Translations under genes and position numbers: made by a program
The notes under the pieces: generated by a model
Database searches by the model: none
Told to the model about the DNA's origin: nothing
The model's input: the letters and a program-made list of their open reading frames with translations, nothing else
Assembly (NCBI GenBank): GCA_941918925.1
Contig: OW799236.1
Span: 63,574,685 to 63,638,684, forward strand
DNA length: 64,000 nucleotides
Direction: 5' to 3'
From: Phyto melanocephala
Lineage: Eukaryota > Arthropoda > Insecta > Diptera > Rhinophoridae
Shown: piece after piece, positions 12,983-24,837 of the stretch
Layout: every line of letters starts with the position of its first letter
Numbering within the stretch: the stretch's first letter is position 1

Positions 12983-13374
12983 CTTTAATGATTTGTGTTA
13001 AATTCAAAATACAAATAAATTTTGCAATAAGATTGTTTTTTTTTATTTTTTTAACAAAGACGTAATGGAAACTTTTAATAAGTTGATAATTTCATAAATG
13101 TTGCTAATAAATACGTAGATAATTCTAAATACTTACTTAACAATTTATCAAACATAATTTAACAACCAGCAAAAAACAAGTGACAGAAAACTGAATGATG
13201 AAGTGGTTCTTTTTTGGTAAAACAATCATGACACGTTAGCATGTTAACACCGATTATGGATTCGGGTTAAGATCAACGACTCGTCATAAATAAATAAAAA
13301 ATATTCAAGAGTGTTATAAATATTTTTGAAAAATAAAATATCAACTTAATATGGATCATTTGCAAAGGTTGTAG
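12983..13374. other. Intergenic
   Basis: AT-rich sequence with no recognisable gene or repeat boundary. Confidence 0.4.
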
Positions 13375-13745
13375 CTGCTTCCGATAGGATGATAACAGTT
13401 AACTGTATCATAATACACTTTCTTCTTAATTTTAGGCCCTTCATGATCAACAATACCAAGTTTATTTAAGAAATTTAAGAGGTCCCTTGTCACATTTTCG
13501 TTTACAGCGGCGAGGACTTTTTCTGTGGACACTGTATGGGTTTGATTTTAAAAGAGTAAATTTGGTCATAATCGATCCATAGTATTGCATATTACCTGCT
13601 CAGATGGATGATTATTCGCACCATTTACTTGACGAAGTACTTTGTAAGTTTGGCAAACAGACTGCGAGCTTCGGAAATAAATTTTCATAAGTTGTTAACG
13701 TTTTTCTATTATCTTTCTTTGCACGGTTGTGACTTGCCATTATAT
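13375..13745 (-). pseudogene. Mariner-like transposase N-terminal remnant
   Basis: The minus strand reads FRSSQSVCQTYKVLRQVNGA and then NNHPSEQVICNTMDRL before a stop; after a second stop comes THTVSTEKVLAAVNENVTRD. The first block matches the DUF4817 pattern 'yf.nsqSv..TyR.lr..yG.nN.PseqtI'. It is the N-terminal third of the transposase only, with two stops. A plus-strand ORF over the same bases is chance. Confidence 0.6.
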
Positions 13746-14216
13746 TATGCATTTTTCATCAGTATGACAGCTAGGTTTACAGATATCTCTACCGCAAGTT
13801 CTATTGGTGAAAAGAAAATAACCCTCACATATATCATTAAACCTGCCATTGAATATTATAACGGCAATAGCATCACTGTCATAAATTTCAGTCGCTCTAA
13901 AACTTCAATTAGATTTGCATTTATTTAAATGTTCTTTAGTGTCTCGCTTTCCGTAATTGTCACTTACGTATCACAGTTTTTTTTTTGTTGGCATTATTTA
14001 AAAATATGCCGTGACAAAGTTTTTATTGCAGAATTATTGAATTCTAAAATAGTAGTGATGGCAAATACTTGTAAATAATGTGTTGATACTTAGAACGAAA
14101 CACGAATAACAAAAATTAATTTAAAAAAACATTTAACAATACAACAACATTAAACCAAATAATGTTTATTTGAAACTAGAGCTGCGAAAAGTAAAATAAA
14201 AAAACATAAAACAAAA
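13746..14216. other. Upstream region of the coiled-coil gene
   Basis: AT-rich. It must hold the promoter and 5' leader of the gene whose start codon is at 14217, but no TATA box or initiator can be fixed by eye. Confidence 0.35.
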
Positions 14217-17200
14217 ATGGTAAGGAAGACTGAAATCGATTAAACTAGAAGTTACACTAACCATTTATTTAACAAGGCTGCAGCCTGTGCTCACAGCGCT
14301 AACTTGAAGTCAACACTAAAACCATGCCACGATGAATCATCTCTTATAGCCAGCGCCCACAAATCGTATGTAAAGATCATAGATGATTTAAAAAATGATC
14401 TTGACAAAATATCGTGTGAAGTGATAATGGTACAAACGGAAAACAGTGATCAGGATCAGTGCCACCAGATGGAAGATGTAGGCTTTGAAAACTTACTTAA
14501 AGAGTTAGAAACACAAAATGACCGTCTAGAACGGGCCCTTAAACTGGAGACACAACACAAACAGGCTGCCTTTACGGAGCTACAAACAAATGTGTGATAC
14601 ACTTACATTAGTTTTTAATTACAAACGGGGTTGCCAGAAAATTTCGCAAAATCAAATTGTGGAATTAGTTTTCAATAAATTATTCATAAAAAACAATTTT
14701 CCCAAACTCTACTTTTTTTATCTTCATAAGTTTTAAATAATTTTTTTAAGACAAATTTTAACTTTATAGAAAATTTTCCACAATTTTCATTAGTTCCTTA
14801 CGTTAAAAAATTTTAAAAAATCTTTTATTACAGTTAAAAATATCATTTTAACCGTTGGTTTAGTTTACAAATTATAAAAAAAAAATATATAATAAAAAAG
14901 TTATTCTGGCAACGCTAGTCACAAAACAAACTCAATATGAAAAACAGTGCGCTTGGGAAAACATCAACTAATTAAAACCGCGGATGTTGACGTTTAACAA
15001 ATTGTTGACGTTTATGAATGTGGAAACATTTAATAAAAAAGCATGTCAATAGTGTGCTTTAAAACGTTTTTATTGACTATAAACTAAAACGAAACATAAA
15101 CAAATACAAAAAAGGAACAAAAAAGGCTTTCAGCCTAACTAAAACTAAAGGAACACATTTTCAAAGAGATCACATTGTTGTTGCAGTTCCGAGTTTATTT
15201 TTTCTTTCATCATGCTTAACGGAATATCTTCCTCCGGATCTGTCTAATTTTCCATGAAACGCAAGACAGTTTGCCAGCATTTTGCCAATGTAGCTTTGCT
15301 ATCTTTATTCCATGTAGCTTCTAAAAGCATAACAGAATCCCTTAATGTAACAGCTTTCATCGAATCTACGAAATCTGATTTTTTTGCTGCTATCATGGCT
15401 AGAAGACTGTTTCTATAATGCAGCTTCGTTATTTTAATTTGCGTTTGGATCCATTGGTTGGATAAGTGGGGTTTTATTCGGAGGAAAAAACATTGCAATT
15501 ATGTTTCCATCTTCTGTTTTAAGCTCTAATTCACTTGAATCAGACGGAGCTTGTCTATCAGAAGATGCGCTTCAACTGCCAAGTTCTTTTTTAAAAGAAG
15601 ATCTGTTACCTAAAATAAGAAAATCTTCGCTATTAAAAGCGATATTTATTATGCAGCAGAACAGATATTAACTTGTGGTAGGACTTGGAACTCTTGTACT
15701 CAGTTGGGTAGTTAACATTTTTTAAAAGGCGTGAATTTTTTGCCTTACCCATCACCATCAATTTAAGCTTATGATTTCCGGAAGCATTAGCACAACATAA
15801 AAAAGTAACGCGTTATTTTTCTTTCGGCACTTGATACGTAAGACTTTTCTGGCAAAATTTTCCAGAATAAGCCAATTTCATCAGCATTGTACAATTGATT
15901 ATGGCATAGACCCATTTCTTCAATTTTTATACCCGCCACCAAAAAAATGTTGGGGGTATATTCATTTTGTCATTCCGTTTGTAACACATCGAAATATCCA
16001 TTTTAGACCCCATAAAGTATGTATATTCTGAATCAGGGTTTGATTTGATGACGATCTAGTTATGTCCGTCCGTCTGTTGAAAGCACGATAGAGGTCGCAC
16101 CGAAAAAGCTAGGGGGCTCAAATTTTGCCAGAATCTGTCTTATAGACAAGGTTTGTTTGGCATTGAAAATGGGCTAAATTGGAATATTAGGACGAGAGTT
16201 ATAGCTCGCAAAGCAAGAGTAGGTCGAAAAAACCGTGTCCTTCGAACATCGAATAAAATGGAATTGTGTCCAAACGCATTAACGTAGACTCATGAAACTT
16301 CGAATATATATTTCCATATTACTCCCCGAAAATTATCTAAATCCATGCATTAGGAAAGGAGTTATCGATCAAAATGTACGAAAATTTATACCGCACAGTG
16401 TATTTTTCGATATATAAAAACAAAAAAGTCATAAAAGCAACAAAATTGGATGTACGACTCTGAAATTTTGCACACTTTGCTTTTTGGTAAGAGGCTTTTT
16501 TGTAACGGAAAATCAATGTGCCACGCCCACTTTTACGCCCACCTCCCATATAACGTTTTACCTAAAATTCATATAATTTCTCTATTAATAAAGATTTTGG
16601 AATAATAAAGGGCTATATTGAAACACCTAAGTTGTACTCATTCGCAAAACAACTTTAACACGCCTACTATAACGCCCACTTTTCCCGTTATCTACCGTTA
16701 ATGAAATTTAAAAGCTCATAAAACCGCCAAAATTAGAGGTATGATGATCAAATTTGCTACGTATATCCTTCTAATCAATGTAATTGTTGTGCCAAAAAGT
16801 TTAGGTGACACGCCCACTTTAACGCCTACCTCCCATATAACGGTTTATGGGAAAATAAAGGACTATATTGAAATATCTAAGTTGTATTTATTAGCAGACA
16901 CTTTTTTGACACGCCTATTTTAATGCCCACTTTAATTGAAAGACTACATTTACAAAAGCATTTTAGTAGCATATCGAAGTTATAAAGGGTGGTTAAATTT
17001 TAAGGGCCGATGTTTAATTAAAATAAAAAACAAATTTTTTAGGAAATTATTATTATTTCTTTTTGTAACGATAATATTTGTACGGTTCAATTATGTATTT
17101 AACAAGATATCGGCCAAATGGCCACCCCATCCTTGGCGCCACTCCTCTATCTGATGGTCCAAATTTTCAATGACAATGTTGATGCTCAATTGTTGGGCAT

Positions 17201-20200
17201 GATGAGGTTGACTGCTCTTTTGCTACACTATAGCTAAAAACAGCAATGGTTCCCATTCAGCGAACTAAGAAGGCATTCACAGATTTTCTAGCATTTTATA
17301 CAGACCTGTTTTGCAGAAATTTAAATATTTTTTACAATTCACCCGATTGTGGACGAATTTGAACGATTATGTTTACCAAAAGAATTACGAAGTGCACAAA
17401 ATGCATTTTGATTTGAACGCCCATTTTTATAAAAAACCTGAATAACTTTAAAGCGTTGCTCATTTGCGTACCTCTCCACGGATCAAATTGAGTAAGTTTG
17501 AGACTGAGGAATGTCAAGTGAAGTGCAGAAAACGAATTTAAATACTAGGTGTAGTTCACCTTCAACATGGGCCCTTAAAATTTAACCACCCTCTACAAAG
17601 AAAGTGATACATATTTTATTATTAAGAGATTATTCCATAATGATTAACAAAATAATAAATATTGTGCTTTAAATGTACACAAAATTGGTGGTGGGTATAA
17701 AAGATTCGGCACAGCCGAATATAGTGCTCTAACTTGTTTGTTTTAGTTTGATCTTAAATAGTTCGACAAGCAAAGGCTGCGAAGATAGCTTTTCTTTAGT
17801 TATATTAAGCAGGCGATTCCCAAATCTTTTTTTAAAACCTTGCAACCATCCAACACTTGCGTTTAAAAAACATTCCTTTTCTTTTACTTCTAGGTGAAAC
17901 TCGTTAGCCTTTTGTTTGAGCGCCAATGCATTAACCGGATAATTCCTTTCTCTCTGCTTAGCAAACCATTAATACAGGCGCTTTTCCATTTTCGGCAACT
18001 CTGATGCTCTTAATGTCTTTCTGTTTCCCGGACCGGAAAGTGTGTTATTAACACAATCCAAAATTTTATTATTTCATTTTTATCTTGCTAATTGTTGATT
18101 TTGGGATACTAAATTGCTTTGCTAAAGCTACCGCAGTTGCACCCTTATCTAATAAATCGAAAATATTTGGCTTTTCTTGTAAGTAATTTAAGCACTTTCG
18201 GTTGTTTTGAGCACATTTTGGTAACGTGATACTTACGAGAACGTTCGGTTTTTTGGTTTGGTTGACGTTTTAGAGTAGACAATAAAAAATTAAGGATTGA
18301 CGCTTTGGGATGCTGACGTAAACTAGTGTTGGTTGACGTTTTCCTGAGTGCACTGTAGTAATAATTTTTTCTCTTCACTACGTTTTAATAAATTGAACCA
18401 TTTTTATTTTTTTTTAACACATGCTTAGATTGCAGGTCTCAAATGCCAAATAGATCATTTACAGCGAACTTTGTTCGAACGGGAGCAACATATTATACAA
18501 TTGACTGGTATGATAAAAAATATTTCTGGTATACAATCGACACAGAGTCCGAATCGAGCAGCCCTAGAATATGTTACCTCTCGCAATAACTTCACCACTG
18601 AGTTGGAAAAGAAAATAGAAGATCTTTCACACAAGTTGGAGAAATCAACGCAACAGGAGCATTTTTTACACAGAGAGACTAGAAAACTTAATGAAGAGTT
18701 AAATGAGAGTAAACAAAAAAATGGTAAAGGATAAAATTTTTAACAAATTTATGCAAACCTCGCTGAAATACTTCTTTTGGTTAAAGGCGATTTAATTTCT
18801 CAAGCTCATCGTTTGGGGAATCTTTTGAAAACTCAAGAGAATCATCGTATGGAATTGGCGGCTAAATATGAAGCTCTAGAACAAAACTATGAAGATCAAG
18901 CAAAAAAATTGCGTATAGCCAATAATCAGCTGTGTATGTTACACGAACGATTTCAAACGATGGAGAAGAGGCAAAATGAACATAATATGGAGGTAAGTTT
19001 CGAACCAAGTAAATATACATACAGTGGTGGTCATGAATTTAGCACACTCACATATATTATTCAAACAAAACTATATTTCATTTAACAAAAATAGATAATA
19101 ATTTAAAAAATATTTTACTGAGTGAAAACATTTTTCCTCTAATTGCTTTTTTATTGGAACTGGAAGTCATAAATGGGGTATATGTATGTTAATATAGAAT
19201 ATATGTTATCGTGCTTATAAGTAGTTAATCACTTTCGATGAGCCTTTGGAACATTTTTTATGTTTAAAATACCTTAGTTTGACAAAGAGCATTAAAAACT
19301 ATTATCCTGGAATAGTTTAATATGCTAAAACTCTGTGAAGCGGATTTTCCTTCCTCTTTCATGATTGTTAATATGTCTCTCTTTTCTGGAGGGCACCAGG
19401 AAGCATTTGCCATAGTGACTAACTTACACTTACATATTTCTTTGAAATGTTGAATAATGTTATTAGAGACATAAACTAATTTCTTGTGAAGAAAAGGAAA
19501 TAGTAAAAATGTAGTGTGAAGTCGCGTAACTGTGCTGTAATACAGTTTCCAGACTATTTTATAATTAACTGCGTGCGTTTTACATGGATAAACTGGGGGA
19601 TACTGATTAAACTCATTAATTTCAACTGCAATAGTACCAATTAAACTCATTTACCTTAAAATTTACCGTTCAGCTCTGACTTTCCGTATGAAGGTAAACT
19701 GAACCAATGTGGTATAAACTAGCATTTTGTAGGCATAAACCCCGCTAAAATAAAAAAACAAGTTAGATCGCTATATTTGTCCATTTCGAATCTGATATCA
19801 TATGCATTGGTATAATGTACCAACGCGTATCATATAGCAGCCAGATTTTCAGATTTAATTGTATACATAATTTTGTTTTACTATTTCCGATGCCATTTTA
19901 TACCCTTCACCTGTGGTGCACAAGGGTATACATATAAAGCTTTGTCATTCTGTTTGTAATTTCTACAATTTTTATTTCCAACCCCATAAAGTATATATTT
20001 TCTGAAAGCTTATGAATAGAGGAGTCGATTAAGCCCTTACCGTCTGTCCGTCTGCCCGTCGGTCCGTGTGTTGGTTGAAATCAACTTTTAGAAGCAACTA
20101 TATGTTCCTCAGATCTGTGTATCTCTTGGAAATATCCGGGAATGAATCGCTATTGAAATTTAGCACAATCGGTCCATCTGAACCAAAACAATTTTTTTTT

Positions 20201-21890
20201 ATTTTATATATTATTTTTATTGCTTTTTTATATGTATATTATTTTAAAATTTTTGTTGAAATATTTTTTTAAATTTTTTTTGCAATTTTTTTATTATTTT
20301 TTTTTTGTTTTTAATATATATTTTTATTTTATTTTTTTTTAGAAACGTATAATTATAATTTTGCAATGGGATGTTTTTATTTATGTATGTTTTTATTTCA
20401 TATGAGATGAATGGTGATACATACAAACAATTGTTATTGCATGACTACACGTTGTGAAGGGTATATAAGATTCGGCACGGCCGAATATAGCACTGTTACT
20501 TGTTTATTTTGAATTTATGCATAGTTAAGTGTATTCTACTAGTCAAGTCCTTTTATTTGATACCGATATTGATGGGGTTAAGAAAAAACATCCTCCATAT
20601 TGTTTCAGACGCCATATTAGATTTTACACTAATTCATTGAAGGTGACAAAGCCGTAATCACTATATCACTATATTCCTTTATATCTGGCATTTTATTTCT
20701 GGCGCGTTCTTGAATTTTAACTTTTTGATATTTCACTGTATTTTTCATTTGGTATCAGTATTGAGGGGGTTGAAGTGGGCATGTTTAGAATTTAGAACCA
20801 GGGGTTCAATGCTCGTTCTGTTTATTGTACAGTAAAGATGTTGTGACACCAAATGATATGATACGGTTGCAACAAATTGACCTAAATTAATTATTTAAAA
20901 ATAAAACGGTTGATAAAGAGTTTTCCATTAAAATAAAAACGCTTATTGGAAATGCAATGTTAACTCATTTCTTCAATTTCAGAATAATTTGCTCCGCGAA
21001 GAAGTGCTTTCGCTTAAAGAGAAACACGCCTGTGCAATAGGACGACAAAAGAGTATAGAAGAACAACTGCTCAAAGCCGAAAAAGAACTTTACACAGCTC
21101 ACGATGTCATCAACGAACAGAAAACAATTATGCAACGCAAAGAATTCGATCGAAACGAAAGCCTACATAGACTACAAGAAGCCAACGCTGAACTTAAAGG
21201 AAAATTGTCGGACTTGGTACAAGAGTTCAAAAAATTACAGGATGAACACGAGTGAGTTTGTTTATTTGACAAAAACTTTATTATAGGTTGGTGGCAACAA
21301 CACATTCAAACTAATACAGATGTTTATTTGAATACATTGCAGCAAGCAGAAACGTATCAACTTGCAACAGCTGAAACTTCTCGATAACTTTCGTAAATGG
21401 AAGGAACAACAGCATAAAGCCGAACAAGCAACTCGTGATTATCTTAAGTATTACGAAAATGTTTTGCATTCCATGATTGAAGAGAAACAAAAACATACGG
21501 AAAAATATCATAATCTTTGCAAAGAATATAGTCTGCTGCAGAATGAACTTGATCGTTTAAAAGTGTGCTCACTTAGGTGGGTCGATACAAATTTAACATT
21601 ATTTCTTTGTACGTTAATAATTTTATCTGTAGTTTTTCAAATTTTAATAGCCTGCCTAATACATCTGAAAGATCGGTAAGTGGCACTAGGAATATGAAAA
21701 AATTTAAAAAGACATCATCATCAAGATTGTTCTCTTTTCGTCATATTAGATCTTCGAACGTTTGGAAATTATACGCCGCACAACACAACGCGTTGCGGAA
21801 CAAAGTTCCTCGCTAAAGAGCGAAGAAGCAACTGCTCTGAAATACGGCGATTCAAGCACAGCGTTCAAAGCAAACGCGGAACCACTTTAG
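14217..21890 (+). CDS. Coiled-coil protein, eight exons, function unknown
   Basis: Proposed exons: 14217-14219 (ATG alone, then donor GTAAGG), 14277-14591, 18465-18723, 18787-18992, 20983-21251, 21343-21576, 21633-21675 and 21750-21890 (TAG stop). All phases agree and give 489 codons. Most donors are GTAAGT- or GTGAGT-like and acceptors end CAG or TAG. The exon 2 donor (GTGTGA) and exon 3 acceptor (atttacag) are the weakest; an upstream acceptor at 18435 is the alternative. From exon 2 to exon 6 the protein is a nearly continuous heptad-rich coiled coil (for example [18 protein letters not shown] and [18 protein letters not shown]); exons 7-8 are short and S/A-rich. It has no signal peptide or membrane segment. 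The look is that of a centrosomal, ciliary or Golgi scaffold, but I cannot name the family. Introns 2 and 4 are filled with transposons. Confidence 0.7.
14627..14930. mobile_element. MITE with hAT-like GTTGCCAGAA ends
   Basis: In intron 2 of the coiled-coil gene. The left end reads ggggttgccagaaaatt, the right end reads (inverted) agcgttgccagaataa. The interior is an AT-rich palindrome-like stretch without ORF. Ends resemble those of the element at 53190-54197. Target duplication unclear. Confidence 0.5.
15928..17737 (+). mobile_element. DINE/Helentron-like family A, copy 3 (shortest repeat array)
   Basis: Starts TATACCCGCCACC and ends with hairpin ttcggcacagccgaa then CTAACTTGTT. Only two tandem units remain (box at 16535 and its variant at 16822), against four and five in the other copies. 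It also contains the ~610-bp inverted-repeat module. It is inserted in the Tigger transposase pseudogene, so it is younger than that element. Confidence 0.8.
16986..17592. mobile_element. Inverted-repeat module inside family A, copy 3
   Basis: AGGGTGGTTAAATTTTAAGG at the left and the perfect inverse at the right: the cleanest of the three copies, with 23-bp terminal inverted repeats. Confidence 0.7.
19899..20503 (+). mobile_element. DINE/Helentron-like family B copy in intron 4
   Basis: TATACCCTTCACCTGTGGTG start, 'gtcgattaagccc' box, poly-T middle and a clean 3' hairpin ttcggcacggccgaa followed by CTGTTACTTGTT. Located in the ~2-kb intron 4 of the coiled-coil gene, followed directly by a type D repeat. 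Confidence 0.7.
20515..20800. repeat. Unclassified interspersed repeat (type D), intronic copy
   Basis: Same boxes as at 1-300, starting 'gtgtattctactagtcaagt' and continuing with 'tattgatggggtt'. It abuts the family B copy, so the two may form one composite repeat. Confidence 0.5.
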
Positions 21891-22857
21891 ATCTAATTGT
21901 TTTTATTTTAAGTCATTTTATATTCACTTGTATATTTTTCTAGGACTTTGTAAATAGTTTCTATACATTTTTAGGTAGATCAAATGTTTTTTTTTCTCTT
22001 CTAACAATATATTTTTATAACAAATTAAAAACACGGGCAATCTTCATGATATCCCTCTATTAGGAATTTATTAATTTTGTAATATACAACATGTAACTAC
22101 TACATACAAATGAACATTCGTTTGTGTTTGAAATATTATATTCTCATAATCGTATCTTACTTAATATAATATATGTGAATGTTTGGATGTTTGGATATTT
22201 GTTACTCAATGACCCAAAAACGGCTAAACGGAACTTAATGAAATTTAGCACATAGATAGATAGCAACCTAGATTAACATATAGGCATACATATATGTATT
22301 ATAAACACACGCATTTGTAAGACTTACAAAAATAAATACATGCTAGTGTAAGACGATCACTAAAACAAACAAACAAATGAACAAAATATACCCTAACAAC
22401 AAGGAATTATAGTAATCAATTTATTCATCTCTCTACCCTTCTGTCTATCTGTCAGTCCGTCTGTCTTTTTTCAGTCCGTTTGTTTGTTTACGTTATATAT
22501 TTTAAAAACATACTTCATTACTCAATTTTCGCACGCGTATACATAAGGAGGAAAAAAGGGAAATTTCTCCCCCCTCCCCCCCAAAAAAAAACGATTTATA
22601 TTATATGTGTTTCTTTTGGTAAGTAACTCTTTTGATGTCATTTACTACCAAAGACGTATAAGCCTCCAACCCCCACAAAACTAAACCAGGACTACGCCCA
22701 TGTATGATGTGCACGTTTGTATAAATATAGACGATCTTACATTAGGGGGTGCAGATAAATATAAATATTTCTCATTTTAATACTACAACATTATTTTTCC
22801 ACAATTTTTGTGAACACCCCTACTGGCATGCACATCGTTTTATATGAAACAAGTGAG
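21891..22857 (+). other. 3' UTR and downstream region of the coiled-coil gene
   Basis: No coding sequence. An AATAAA at about 22331 is a plausible polyadenylation signal. Between about 22742 and 22822 lies an ~80-bp sequence with short inverted ends (taggggg...cccctac), perhaps a tiny MITE. A run of C and A at 22570-22590 is low-complexity. Confidence 0.4.
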
Positions 22858-22860
22858 TTA

Positions 22861-22884
22861 CACCCCGTCCACAACAGACATGAA
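22861..22884. repeat. Harbinger left terminal inverted repeat
   Basis: 24-bp TIR beginning CACCCCGTCC, preceded by TTA (22858-22860). Just inside is a hairpin with arms ttaacactaa / ttagtgttaa. Confidence 0.92.
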
Positions 22885-22964
22885 ATGCTTAACATTAACA
22901 CTAATATTATGTTAGTGTTAAGTGTGGACTGCTCATGTTAGAGTTTTCTTCGTGTTTTAACACG

Positions 22965-22990
22965 GTTGTTAAAACATTTGTTTTAACAAC
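22965..22990. promoter_or_regulatory. Sub-terminal GTTGTTAAAACA motifs of the Harbinger element
   Basis: GTTGTTAAAACA at 22965-22976 and its exact inverse TGTTTTAACAAC at 22979-22990 form a back-to-back pair near the left TIR. One more TGTTTTAACAAC sits at 36586-36597, three bases inside the right TIR. Occurrence near both ends suggests binding sites for the transposase or the MADF protein; this is inference. Confidence 0.5.
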
Positions 22991-23249
22991 GCTTTTATAC
23001 CATGGAATGACGTTTAAGCTTGACAGAAGTACTTTTTTTGCTTTTTTTTTCTTTTATTCTTCTTTTCTTTTTCTTCGGCAAAGTTAAAAGTGTAAAAAAG
23101 TTTGTGAAAATAGGAACAATTTGCATTAAATTAAAAAAAAAATTAATCAAAAAGAAATTAAATTAAAAAGCAATTAAATTTAAACGAAATAAAGTGAAAA
23201 ACAGTTTGTGGAGAAAGTTAAAATTTATATAAAATTAAAAAGAAATAAA

Positions 23250-24330
23250 ATGGATGCTAATGTGGAGGAAACGTTTAAAATAATTTCTTTGTATGAACAG
23301 TTTTCATGCTTGTGGGATTACAGAAGCTCGTCCTACAAAAACACAAGTGCCAAAAATAATGCTTGGATAGAGATTGCAAAGGCAATGGGGAAATCTGTTG
23401 AGGAGTCGAAAAGAAAAATAAAGCATCTAAGGTCTGCATATGTTGCAGAAAAGAAAAAGTTTGACGCATCAAAAAAATCTGGAACTTCAGCAGATTCCAT
23501 TTATCAACCACATCTCTATTATTATGAGAACTTAAATTTTTTGGCTCCGATTGTAGTTGTAAGAAAAACTATAAGTAATCTTAAACCGGTAAGTTTGGAA
23601 TAATCAATCACATATGATATATCGATGCCTTACTTCCTCAACCTCGTATCTTAAAAAATAAAATTTTTCAGGAGAGAAAACAAAAACGGTTCATCTCTTT
23701 ATACTTCGGTATTTGGTTTAAATTTTAAATGCAATTATTAAGGAATTGATTGTCTTTATGTATAGTAGTAGTAATAATATACTTATCTTTTTTAGTTAAA
23801 GCATAAAACAATCGTTTGATATGAAAAAGTCAAAACCGTATTTTTTAGTTACGAGGTTGAGGAAGTAAGGCATTATATAGTAAACTTTTCACAATAATAT
23901 GTATATGCTTATATATAATTATATCAATATGCAGGAAGATGAGCTTGATAAGCTCATCGAGTTTGGTGTTGAGAATGCAAGCGAGAGCCAAGACAGCAGT
24001 ACATTTTCGTCTTCAACATTTGAAACATGTAGTACTCCTGTTGCATCCACATCACTTAAAAAATTAAAAATTGAGAGGGATGAACAATTCAAAAAAGCTT
24101 TGGATGTTATAGTAAAAAAAGCAAGCGACGAAAACGTTGAAAACGAAACAATGTTTTCTACGTTTGGAAAGTCAGTTGGACTGCAACTGAAGGAGCTACC
24201 GCTATTAACTGCAATTAATGCAATGGCTGAAATTCAAAAGTTTATAGCTACTAGCATGGAAAGATGTTCTAAGCAAGATGTGTTGCGAGCTGCTATGACA
24301 GATGCAGACATAAGCGAATTCACCTGTTAA
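23250..24330 (+). CDS. MADF/BESS DNA-binding protein of the Harbinger element
   Basis: Two exons: 23250-23588 and 23935-24330, joined in phase 0 by donor GTAAGT and acceptor tatgcag, giving 244 residues. Exon 1 is a MADF domain (Myb/SANT-like): FKIISLYEQFSCLWDYRS, then YKNTSAKNNAWIEIAKAMG and the basic KRKIKHLRSAYVAEKKKF. Exon 2 is acidic/serine-rich, then carries a BESS-like helix pair around LGLQLKELPLL-type residues (GLQLKELPLLTAINAMAEIQ). MADF proteins are the usual second protein of dipteran PIF elements; they bind DNA and are thought to bring the transposase to the element. The intron contains a 233-bp MITE (23638-23870). The start chosen is the first ATG, 42 bp inside the longest open frame. 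The frame is intact. Confidence 0.85.
23638..23870. mobile_element. MITE, long-TIR family, copy 2 (in MADF intron)
   Basis: Same element as 1319-1562, reverse orientation; ends cttacttcctcaacctcgta and the inverse. It occupies most of the MADF gene's intron without touching either splice site. Confidence 0.75.
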
Positions 24331-24837
24331 AAAGTTTGATAGTTATATTTTTGTATTAAAAAAATACACAGTAATATGGATTTTTATTTTAATGTGGAAT
24401 GTAACTTGGATTCTAAAATATCAAAGTTTTTTGGTATTTTGTGTATTAATACACAATATTCCGTCGTCTATAATAGTGTATTCTATAAACACACTTAATA
24501 TTTCGTTTTTATTATAAGTTTTTCAACAAATTAACCAGGTTACTTATAGATGTTACGTGTTACAAGAACATACATAAACGTATATTTTATTTAAGCTAAT
24601 TTTAAAATCATTAGTCTGCAAAGAGTTTTACTCCTACCAAATGACCGCCGGATCTCTGTATATTAGTTTGTTTCCTTTTCAAATTACATTCTGCATTAAA
24701 GTATAATTACATATCTAACTTAGCAAAGGTACAAATAAAAGTGACCTTAATATAATTATAATTAATTTTAATATAAGTACAATAAATAAGTATTACTTTT
24801 TTGATTTTAATATAATTAAATGAACTTAATATAGACT
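24331..24837. other. Harbinger internal non-coding
   Basis: Downstream of the MADF stop. AT-rich; AATAAA-like strings occur near 24781. Nothing else is identified. Confidence 0.4.

Larger units (their letters stand above)
15241..18260 (-). pseudogene. Tigger/pogo transposase pseudogene in two parts
   Basis: Right part (17745-18260): a degenerate N-terminal helix-turn-helix, then [20 protein letters not shown] and [15 protein letters not shown], the CENP-B/Tc5-type HTH ('F.AS.GWl..FkkR'). Left part (15241-15860): the DDE region with [11 protein letters not shown] ('kplvIGkskNPR') and a C-terminal block [18 protein letters not shown] typical of Tigger. Stops and frameshifts occur in both parts, and the DDE core is interrupted by the Helentron-like insertion. 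Confidence 0.65.
14945..18355 (-). mobile_element. Tigger/pogo-like transposon, decayed, split by a Helentron-like copy
   Basis: TIRs CAGTGCGCTTGGGAAAACAT (left) and CAGTGCACTCAGGAAAACGT (right, inverted) differ at four of 20 positions. A TA follows the right end, but the left flank is AA, so only half the expected TA duplication remains. Without the 1.8-kb insertion at 15928-17737 the element would be ~1.6 kb. It lies in intron 2 of the coiled-coil gene in antisense orientation. Confidence 0.7.

Noticed and set aside
13608..13928. 106-codon plus-strand ORF
   Set aside because: It overlaps a minus-strand mariner remnant and AT-rich DNA; its composition is that of chance translation.
16741..16923. 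60-codon ORF with a signal-peptide-like start
   Set aside because: It lies inside a Helentron-like tandem unit; the same unit in other copies is not open.
19264..19650. 128-codon minus-strand ORF in intron 4
   Set aside because: Its end ([20 protein letters not shown]) faintly recalls a Tc1-type helix-turn-helix, but nothing else supports it; too weak to annotate.
22742..22822. Tiny inverted-end sequence taggggg...cccctac as a separate MITE
   Set aside because: Short ends, no target duplication and no second copy in the window; mentioned only within the 3' region entry.
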